This document shows, in pieces, positions 55,909 through 64,000 of a DNA stretch of 64,000 bases. The stretch's first letter is position 1. The number at the start of each line of letters is the position of its first letter. Position numbers and translations under genes: made by a program. Source of the stretch: Paulinella micropora (Eukaryota; Cercozoa; Imbricatea; Euglyphida); NCBI GenBank assembly GCA_009731375.1, contig BJOX01000087.1, positions 929,321 to 993,320 on the forward strand, in the 5' to 3' direction. The notes under the pieces were generated by a model. That model was given only the letters and a program-made list of their open reading frames with translations, was not told the DNA's origin and did not search any database.

Positions 55909-56120
55909 CCTGCCCTCCTTCAAGCAAGCATTAACACCCCCGTCACTGCTCTTGCACATAGCATAGATTTCACGCACGACACAGCTCATCGTTTTGGCAT
56001 CCATATCCTGGATGCAGATGCTTTCGGTAAGTTATTACTGGCAGCAGATGCATCCATGGCATATAGATGGCACAAAGCACACAAAGCACAACAACTAAGC
56101 TTTGGAGAGGGTAAGAGAGA

Positions 56121-56163
<43 letters not shown>

Positions 56164-57367
56164 AATATTTACACGAAAACACCCAGGTCAGAGGTCCCCA
56201 CACACACAAACACACGATATGGTGTGAAACTTGTCCTCACGCAATATTCAGACATATGCATAGATAAACCCATAAAAACAGCAAAAGATATTGCACAGGA
56301 CCAAGAAGAGGGGGCACAACACACACACTACATTGTGAGGGTAGAGGCAGATGTGGGGTGGAGGGTAGCAAAGTACGTGAGAGAGCATAGCAAACCAGAG
56401 AAACAGCGAGAGAAAGTCATGGTATACGTAGTTTGGGAGGGGGCAGTAGGGAGAGAGCTCACACCAGATTCGACATTCATGCCTGCCCGCCTTGTGAATG
56501 TTCATGAATTAGAGCCTGACAAGGCTCCCAAGTGGGCATGGAAACAGGCCCCTTGGGATTTCGATAACGAAGAAGAGGAGGAAGCCTTCTCCCTTCATCG
56601 TCACGGTCACTTAGTATCGAATTCTCCTGCCTTTTACTATGCATACGACGTATGCAAAAAAAAGGGGGGGGGGGAGGCTTGTCAAGGCGAGAGGTGAGAA
56701 CTTTGCCAGAGATAGTGAAAGACTATGTGAGGGCATACGAGAGAGAGCTTAGGGGGAGGGGGGGAATTTATACACCTTACATGCATCCTTAGCATCACTG
56801 CCTCGAAGATGTGGTACCAGGGGGAGGAAGCAGCAGCAATAGAAGCAGACTCAAGCGATGACGACGAGCCACTTGTGGCTCCTCGTCATCGTTCTTCTTC
56901 TTCTTCTTCTTCTTCTTCTTCTTCTTCTTCTTCTTCTTCTTCTTCTTCTTCTTCTTCTTCTTCTTCTTCTTCTTCTTCTTCTTCTTCTTCTTCTTCTTCT
57001 TCTTCTTCTGCTGCTGCTGCTGCACAGCCTGCCTCACCACATCCCCCTCCTTCCCCTGCCAGCCTCTGCTCCACCCAAGTCCCCNNNNNNNNNNNNNNNN
57101 NNNNNNNNNNNNNNNNNNNNNNNNNNNNNNNNNNNNNNNNNNNNNNNNNNNNNNNNNNNNNNNNNNNNNNNNNNNNNNNNNNNNNNNNNNNNNNNCCCCC
57201 CCACCTGCAAGCCCACACTCACCCCTCCCCCCACCGAACCCAACACAACGGAACCACCTAATCACAACAAAGAGTGGCAGTCCCCTCTAGCAGTAACACG
57301 TTCGCCCAGCCCTGCAACACCCCCTGCTCCTTCCTCTCCTAATGCTAACTACTCAGACTCAGAGTAG
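55909..57367 (+). CDS. Unknown protein gene, probably two or more exons
   Basis: A frame open from ~55909 (preceded by a pyrimidine-rich ..ccttcaag acceptor-like site) reads NTPVTALAHSIDFTHDTAHR and GIHILDADAFGKLLLAADAS. It runs through an (RE)n stretch encoded by a GA microsatellite and continues YIVRVEADVGWRVAKYV, VMVYVVWEGAVGRELTPDS and PAFYYAYD. A canonical donor (GTATGC, 56650) and acceptor (ggtaccag, 56820) in matching phase 0 join it to GEEAAAIEADSSDDDEPLV, a ~40-residue polyserine encoded by TCT repeat, and a Pro/Ser-rich tail. The N gap 57085-57195 hides the tail frame; the one ending NANYSDSE-stop at 57367 looks more protein-like. I recognise no family. The start is not identified. 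Confidence 0.5.
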
Positions 57368-57389
57368 GAATATGCAGTGCGTAATAAAC

Positions 57390-58260
57390 ATATAGTGTAG
57401 TTGTTATACATACTCACACACCACTTGCTATATTAATAAAATAATATTAACGGCAGCTTATTGAGCATGTGCACTAAGTTGTTGAAGCTAAAACCGGTTT
57501 TGAAACATAAAGTCTAGTGGAGTAATACGGAAACTCAACAGTAAAAAAATTCACAGTATTAATTAAAAATAATGCATGTAGTTGTTATACATACTCACAC
57601 ACCACTTCCTAAATTAATAAAATAATATTACCGGCAGCTTATTCAGCATGTGCACTAAGTTGTTGAAGCATGAAACCGGTTTTGAAACATAATGTTCCTA
57701 GTGCATAATACGGAGTGTATACATACTCACACACCACTTCCTAAATTAATAAAATAATATTACCGGCAGCTTATTCAGCATGTGCACTAAGTTGTTGAAG
57801 CATGAAACCGGTTTTGAAACATAATGTTCCTAGTGCATAATACGGAAACTCGACAGTGAAAAAAAGTCACAGTATTAATTAAAAATAAATCATGTAGTTG
57901 TTATACATACTCACACACCACTTGCTATATTTATGAAATAATATTACCGGCAGCTTGTTCAGTATGTGTTTCAAGCAATTTCAAGTTGTAAACGGTTTTG
58001 AAACATAATAATAATGTTCATAGTGCATAATACGGAAAATCGACAGTAAAAAAAGTCACAGGCCGGTATTAATTAAAAACCATGGCAGCATGTAGTTCTT
58101 ATACATACTCACACACCACTTGCTATATTTATGAAATAATACTACCGGCAGCTTGTTCAGCATGTGCTTCAAGCAATTTCAAGTTGTAAACAGTTTTGAA
58201 ACATAATGTTCATAGTGCATAATACGGAAACTCGACAATAAAAAAAATCACACATGATTA
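57390..58260. repeat. ~180-bp tandem repeat, five units
   Basis: AT-rich units containing ttatacatactcacacacca, ttaccggcagctt and gttttgaaacataatgtt. Units begin near 57398, 57580, 57716, 57895 and 58096, with indels between them. It immediately follows the unknown gene. Confidence 0.92.
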
Positions 58261-58353
58261 AATATCAATAACTAGCACTGCACGACCGGAGTCGGACGAT
58301 ATTAATAGCAAATATTAATGTATTAATGTAATTCAGAAGGAGGGCAGATAAAC

Positions 58354-59660
58354 TTAATGATTTAACCGCTCTGCGATTGTTTCCGGACGCTCCACTACGA
58401 AGTCGAACGTCTCGCCCGGCTCCCGGCGGTCGTTGGTGCAAGTGCGCTGCATGTGGCGCAGCATGCGGCCTTCTTGAACGAAGGCTTGGCCGCACCACGA
58501 GCACACAAACTTTTTCTCCCGCACCACCCCTTCTCTACCAGCAGGCGGGCAACGCACTGCTTAGTCATCATCTCCATCAAGAACTGAGTGCGTCGGCTAT
58601 TGGAGCGGAAAAAGTTTTGGCCGTTATGATTATTTCTCTGTTCTAAAGATTGACACGGCCCAATAAATGGATCTATGCCGACACAGAAACTCTAAGACCT
58701 TTGTGTGGCAACAACACCAATGAATGCATGGCGTTATGAAGTTGTTCAAATAAGTGGGCACACGCATGACGTCCAGGACCTGCCACTTCACGTCTCGCAG
58801 CCCACCCCCGATGTTGGGGTCTCGAACAGGCTGTTTGGTTTTAGAGTCACGAACTATGGCCTCTGGGTGATGGGCTTTATTCTCCTTTCTTCGCACGTAC
58901 CACTCGCCCGACTCAACCTTGGGGTGAAGGGGCTGGGCACTAGTCTCCGTGAGGAGGCGGAAAATCAGGACAGTATATTCCTGCCACTCCCACGCCTGCT
59001 GATCAGTAAAAGTAGTGTCAGGATTGTTGAGGATTAGCCACTCAGTCTGGCAGTGCCAGGCTTTCCAAAATTGCTTGATTCGTTCCCATCAGATTCTTCC
59101 TATTTTCAATGATCAGCGGTGAAAAGTCCACTTTGTCCTCTAGCACCTGATTAAACAAGCGCCGTAACACTTTCCCTTGCCGATGGCCTTTAAATTCAAA
59201 CGATTTTGCTCCGTCTTGCGACGTAGTGATGGTGATTGTCACGCCGTACACGCCCACAGCGTGCAGTATATTGTCAATGTAAGTAATAATGTCCTCCTTT
59301 TTTTTCGGCGCACCCTCTGGCCCTTCAAATGGCCAAAACACTTGACATTCCCCCTCCATTATTTCCTTTAGTAACTTTTCAAAAAACCGCCCATGCACCT
59401 GCAACTTAATATGCTGAGCAAGTCTGGTATTATATTTATTATCTGCCACCTCCACAAACCAAAACAATGACTCCTCCTTCCTCCTGCCATTCTGGTCGTC
59501 ATTTCTATACCGAGTCATTGCCCATTTCTGCCTCGCTCCTGCTTCGTGCATTTACAAACAGGCAGAAGTATGTGCTGCCACCGTCTTTGTGGCTGGAAAC
59601 CTGTAAATTCCAGGAGTCTGACATGTCCCCAGGGCCTATCTGCAGAAAACGAACTGGGAT
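58354..59660 (-). pseudogene. Frameshifted gene remnant of unknown family with a C2HC zinc finger
   Basis: Three protein-like stretches follow on the minus strand. 59551-59042 includes FWFVEVADNKYNTRLAQHI and VFWPFEGPEGAPKKKEDIIT. 59085-58750 includes IKQFWKAWHCQTEWLILNNP and GGLRDVKWQVLDVMRVPTY. 58535-58357 includes FVCSWCGQAFVQEGRMLRHM followed by QRTC, a C-x2-C-x12-H-x4-C finger, and ends in a stop. The first two join if one base is removed near 59092 (..RKNL/WERIKQ..), so a frameshift is likely. Further breaks lie near 59510 and 58560. The family is not recognised; it may come from a transposon or virus-like element. Confidence 0.45.
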
Positions 59661-60052
59661 TTTTTGTCTAGTGAAGGGCAATGCCAGCCCGACAAGCTAG
59701 TAAGTTAGGTGAAGCTAGTAAGATAGCTGAGCTAAGGATAGCGATAGCAGGTGATGGACCTAAGGTAGGTAGTACACATAAAATAATAACTTTAGCTTTA
59801 AAGTTGATGGCTGCAGATAGTGACGGTAATTTTCTCGATTTGTATCCGTCACCGTCCCCGCCTCCACTGCTGGACTATTTACCATTGCTCAATGCAAGGT
59901 GCCTGAGAAGTATGACGCCTTGGAGGACAGGCTCATGCCTGGCATTTGGAAGTGTCTGAGGTTGCAACACGCTGAGTTCCCTTTGCTCTATGTCTCGAGC
60001 CTTTCTTTTTCTTTTTGAGGGGCATCACGACTAAAAAAANNNNNNNNNNGGG

Positions 60053-60053
60053 G

Positions 60054-60122
<69 letters not shown>
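60053..60122. repeat. Poly-A run next to an N gap
   Basis: About 65 A residues after a 10-N gap (60040-60049). Confidence 0.95.
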
Positions 60123-60124
<2 letters not shown>

Positions 60125-60181
60125 AAGTCAAAAAAACGTGGTGGGATCACGGGAAATGGCTTGTAGTTTCCTATTATGTCC

Positions 60182-60546
60182 CTGCGGACCGGCGTGAACA
60201 TTTGTTTTAAAAAAAGTTGAAAAAGGGGCTGCGATCTAGTTCCGAACCACAAGGTTAAAAAAAAAAAGTAAAGCTGCAGATAAAAAGATCACAACTTGAA
60301 CTAGTTCCCACACTAGTTTCCAGTAATTTTCATTAACATGTGTCATAGTGCTTTTTTTAAAAAACCTTACTGAAACAAAACGTATTCTCTTTAAATATGT
60401 AGTGTGTAATGAATCCATAACAACATAACATTGATATTTTTTGTGTGGGAACTAGTTCAATCATCAGTCTGTATTAGTAAATGTAAAAAACAGTTTTAAA
60501 AATCTATTTTAGTTTAAACGCAGATTTGCGCCCCGATTTCACTGCG
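60182..60546 (-). repeat. Interspersed repeat R3, copy 3 (inverted)
   Basis: Starts ctgcggaccggcgtgaac and ends cgatttcactgcg, the reverse complement of the ends of the 43670-44068 copy. A poly-A run lies ~60 bases before it. Confidence 0.75.
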
Positions 60547-62301
60547 TTTATTTACATGCTAATTACATATGAAGGTTGAGGAGGAGGCGATGGGGACTGC
60601 TGCGCAGACATTGATTAGAAGATGCGCCTGTCTTTTATCGCTTATACATGTGTTGTGTGCTTTTCTGCGAATGTAATGTGCTGAATCTATTCCTGTCATG
60701 GTCTTTGTTTTGTCTATGTTCAACTACTGCTCCTTTCTTTGCAACCCTGCTGTTGACCGGGTGATCGGTTCTTGGCTCCAGACAGGCTAAAAAAATCATA
60801 GGTGAGATCTTTACAGATTTTCAATTTTTTCTGCACTTTCTGTACAAAATGTTTTTATTAAATAGTCTCTTTGATTTCCTTCACTTTCTGTATTTCAACG
60901 GGTGCCGGTCTTGTATTTAAACAAAAAATTTCTGAGTGAGGACCTTATGGGCCCTACTTTTGCTGATTTTGACAGGTATGTTTGCAGGCTTAATGTTACA
61001 TTTTTGTAAAAAAAACTTTGCACACTTACTTATAAGCGTATATAGAAAGATATTATATAAGAATTTATTGAAGAGCATACAGGGAACATATGAAAACTGC
61101 TTCTGATTTTTGGTCATCACTGTCACAAGCACTATTTTTGGCTCGGAGGTGGCAAGGTGGTAAGTTTTTACGGTGGAGGGTGTGTAAATTAGTTGGGAAA
61201 AAATGGTGGGCGACGGGAATTTGATTCAAGTGGTTTGAAGTCAATTTTCGGACTATTTTTCAATGGCTCAGGTTTTCGTGATATGTTATTCCATCACTTT
61301 CTTTATCAACATGTATAATTGCCAGTGAAGTATTATTGAATAAAATTGCATATTGCATTCTAATTTTTTTTTTACTTGAAATTTCTACTACTATTTTTAT
61401 CATAGTACGGCCCGGAGAACCTACATATGTTTTAAGTCTCCAGAATTTGCATTTGGAAAAAGTTTCCTTAGTCGGTCATGGATCCGTGGCATGAGTCATG
61501 TGTAACTTTCATAAAGCAAGTCTGTGAAAATCAGTATTGTTTTCCGTCACCGTGACTCTTGTTTCCTTGTTCACAGATTTACAGCAACGTGCGTGTTTCA
61601 CGGGAAATAATGGGAAAAGCTACTAGTACGGTAATAGAGTGGGGAAAAGGCAATAGTTAACCTTTCTAAAAAGAACTTTGACTTGATCGTTTGAAGCCTA
61701 CGGTCATTTCTGAAAGAAAGATGATTAAAAACTAGTTATTGAAGTCGAAAGGTGACGTCACCTCGTGCAGAGGAGAATCTAACGGGCCTGTCAAAAAGAG
61801 TGAAAAGTCAACGGTAGCAATTTTGGCATGTAGTTAAAGGACGGTGCTCAGTCTGATAGATCATTGAACCAGCTCCAAACGTCCTTTAATAGGTAATATT
61901 TCGCAAAAATTCATGATGCAGATTTTGAGGACGGATATAGCCGTTAAGTTGCACTAATTTGAATTCTGACCACTAATCTGAAATCTGGCCGCTAATCTGA
62001 AATCTGCCCCTTAACACAAATTCTATGGCTGAGTTTGACACTTGAATGTACCCAGTAATAAAACCTGAACGCTTGCTTTTCGTAGAGCTCAAGTGGCAAT
62101 ATTAGTATTACATAAAAAATTTAATATTGATGATTGATTATAGGACGTCGCACTTCTCCGTGCGCATACTAATATTTTGCTTCGGCACAATTCGTACATT
62201 TACAAAAAAAAAANNNNNNNNNNNNNNNNNNNNNNNNNNNNNNNNNNNNNNNNNNNNNNNNNNNNNNNNNNNNNNNNNNNNNNNNNNNNNNNNNNNNNNN
62301 N

Positions 62302-62355
<54 letters not shown>

Positions 62356-62910
62356 ATACTTCCTGTGTCTGACGGGTCGATGGAAAGACCAGTGGTAATA
62401 AATGACTTTTTGTTTTGTTTTGTTGTTGCATTGTAAGTTGAAGACAAAAAAGAGGGAGAAAGAGAGGAAGCGGAGAAGGAAAGGGGGGACGATATACATA
62501 TATCACTAGCAGTGTTCACAAAGTTGCTGGCTTAGACATTTTCTCGTTTGGAAAGAGCAAGGGGCGGAAGAAGAAATTAGATGGCATGCAGGCCTCCATA
62601 TGCAAAGTCGGGAAGCACAGGGTTCCTACCCAGCAAAAACATACGTTAGTTGGGATATTCAAGCGGTACATATATATATATATATATATGTATGTATATA
62701 TGCATATACATACAAAAACAGATTTATCTGAACCAAACCAAACTCTTCTTATGTTGCCCTATATATTATGTTATGTTCTGGTTCGTTGTTGCTGTCATAT
62801 ATGTTATTTGTCTTGGGTCTCTGTACATATACATTGTAGGTCGCCTCTTTATTTATGTACTGTAGATGATAGCAACGGTGGGTAGGTAGGTAGGTAGGTT
62901 GGGTAGGTAC
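60547..62910. other. AT-rich intergenic or intronic sequence
   Basis: No recognisable gene. It holds an N gap flanked by poly-A (62204-62352), a TA stretch (62665-62705) and GGTA (62880-62905). Further exons of the CH-domain gene may lie here, but I could not identify one that fits phase 2. Confidence 0.5.
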
Positions 62911-62984
62911 CTTCGCTTGGCTGACTTGCAGAGAATACCGAGCGTCTGCATGACGGCGGGCATGTTGTTTCCATCGATCAGATC
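62911..62984 (-). CDS. CH-domain gene, third visible exon
   Basis: 74 nt, phase 0 entry, phase 2 exit, acceptor gtctgaag, donor GTACCT. Confidence 0.8.
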
Positions 62985-63609
62985 CTTCAGACATATGCAT
63001 ACCAGATGGAATCAGGGGTGATATTGCATCAACATGGACTACATACATACCAGAATGAATGCATGAATGAACGAATGAACGAACGAACGAAAGCAAGAAA
63101 GCAAGCAAGCAAACAAGCAAGCAAGCAAACAAGCAAGCAAGGAAAGATGCATCCTGCGGGCTTTTACAGAGATTGAGTGCGCATATGTGTGATTGTGCGT
63201 GCGCATGCGTGCATATATGTCTTATGTGTCTGCTGATGCGCGCATGTGCGCGTGTGAATGTACCTCTGGTTGGAAAGTGACGGGGAACTTGCGAATCTCA
63301 AGCTGTTTGCAGAAGTTGGCGATGTTTTCCTGCGCACAATATTCGTCAAGCGTGTTTTGTTTTGTTTCGTATTGTATTGTATTGTTATGTAGTGTATTGT
63401 ATTATTGTCTCGTATTTATTCTATTGTAGTGTATTGTAATTGTATTGTATTATTGCATTGTATTGTATTGTATTGTATTGGATTGCTTTGTATTGTTTTG
63501 TGCTGTACTGTAATTGGTACCCGCTTGTTAAACGCCAATTTTCCTGTGCTGATCTTAGGTACTGCGCCCGGGAAGCACAAATTCATAGCCTTGCAAATCT
63601 CCTGTCCAC
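62911..63609 (-). CDS. Calponin/transgelin-type CH-domain protein (partial, three exons)
   Basis: CH-domain proteins of this group bind actin filaments. The exons are 63609-63521 (GQEICKAMNLCFPGAVPKIS, then TGKLAFNKR), 63329-63264 (ENIANFCKQLEIRKF then PVTFQPE) and 62984-62911 (DLIDGNNMPAVMQTLGILC then KSAKR). They join in frame (phases 0 and 0; exit phase 2) with acceptors gctag, gcgcag, ctgaag and donors GTACCA, GTACAT, GTACCT. The order DG..LC..(I/M)N...PG....I......F...ENI..F......., then DL.(E/D)..N...V..TL..L, is the standard C-terminal two-thirds of a transgelin/calponin CH domain. The N-terminal exon and the C-terminus lie outside what I can identify. The intron between the first two exons is rich in ATTGT repeat. 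Confidence 0.8.
63264..63329 (-). CDS. CH-domain gene, second visible exon
   Basis: 66 nt, 22 codons, phase 0-0, acceptor tgtgcgcag, donor GTACAT. Confidence 0.85.
63355..63510. repeat. ATTGT pentamer repeat
   Basis: Imperfect (TATTG)n in the CH-gene intron. Confidence 0.9.
63521..63609 (-). CDS. CH-domain gene, first visible exon
   Basis: 89 nt, entered in phase 1, exit phase 0 at GTACCA. A copy of its 5' part (acceptor tttgtag, then GQVICKAMNLC) lies upstream at 63664-63702 before GGTA/GATA repeat. Confidence 0.8.
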
Positions 63610-63739
63610 CTAGCAATCAGACAAGGTATAGTGATGCAGATAGATAGATAGGTAGACAAGAGAGCACAAGTTCATAGCCTTGCAAATGACTTGCCCACCT
63701 ACAAAGATACCATGACAGTGGTAGATATGATACAGTTAT

Positions 63740-63743
63740 ACTG

Positions 63744-63785
<42 letters not shown>

Positions 63786-63802
63786 CGTGTTCTCGACAGC
63801 GT

Positions 63803-63878
<76 letters not shown>

Positions 63879-64000
63879 AGACAAAGATATATATATGTAT
63901 ATGTATATGTATATATATGTACACAGAGAGAGAGAGAGAGAGAGAGCGAGAGCGAGAGCGAGAGAGAGAGAGAGAGAGAGAGAGAGGAGGAGGAGAGGAG
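63740..64000. repeat. TA, TG and GA microsatellites
   Basis: TA 63745-63763, TG 63764-63785, GA 63809-63880 and 63925-64000, up to the window edge. Confidence 0.95.

Noticed and set aside
55756-56004. 82-aa minus-strand frame beginning MDAKTMSCVVREIY
   Set aside because: The plus strand over the same bases reads a longer protein-like frame continuous with the unknown gene. Only one is likely real.
56650-56790. Frameshift in the poly-G run extending the unknown gene to SRREVRTLPEIVKDYVRAY
   Set aside because: The frame reads plausibly, but a canonical donor and acceptor in matching phase give a simpler model with the run in an intron. It is kept only as an alternative.

Overview
EUKARYOTE. 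The window comes from a nuclear genome swollen by microsatellites (GATA/TATC, CATA/TATG, CTAC, GA, GAA/GGA, AGT). It carries genes split into tiny exons (32-163 nt), Ty3-type LTR elements, an R2/NeSL-type LINE and, unusually, group I intron-like RNAs outside rDNA. The eL6 protein looks more plant- or fungus-like than animal-like. I would guess a protist, alga or plasmodial slime mould, but cannot place it further. There are many N gaps (larger ones: 6002-6140, 6298-6794, 20374-21176, 30516-30801, 33629-34391, 38480-38839, 41549-42282, 57085-57195, 62214-62301). Most long open frames inside the repeats are not genes.

LAYOUT. 1-3900: 3' part of a Ty3-like element ending in a 237-bp LTR. 5577-34982 (minus): a ~29-kb monoacylglycerol-lipase-like alpha/beta hydrolase gene. 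I rebuilt it from 12 small exons with canonical splice sites and mostly matching phases; two pieces are missing or in gaps. Its introns hold the microsatellites, two inverted group I intron-like elements, a degenerate LINE, a structured A/B repeat family, a Tc1-type MITE and a 31-bp minisatellite. 36556-43447 (plus): the ribosomal protein eL6 (RPL6) gene, six exons, 208 aa, divergent from the lipase gene. 44251-54877: a complete, apparently intact and very young copy of the same Ty3-like element, with Gag and Pol in one frame separated by a single UGA. 55909-57367: an unknown plus-strand gene. 57390-58260: a ~180-bp tandem repeat. 58354-59660: a frameshifted minus-strand gene remnant. 62911-63609 (minus): three exons of a calponin/transgelin-type CH-domain protein.

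MAIN OBSERVATION. In all three recognisable split genes the real exons are surrounded by diverged partial copies of themselves ('exon echoes') set in microsatellite. In most cases copies of the 5' part, with the acceptor AG, lie on the upstream side. Copies of the 3' part, often with the donor GT, lie on the downstream side. One 54-nt, phase 0-0 lipase exon has about 14 further tandem copies, some still open with both splice sites. This looks like a recurring, microsatellite-coupled process that splits and re-copies exons. It creates decoy splice sites and, potentially, alternative exons.
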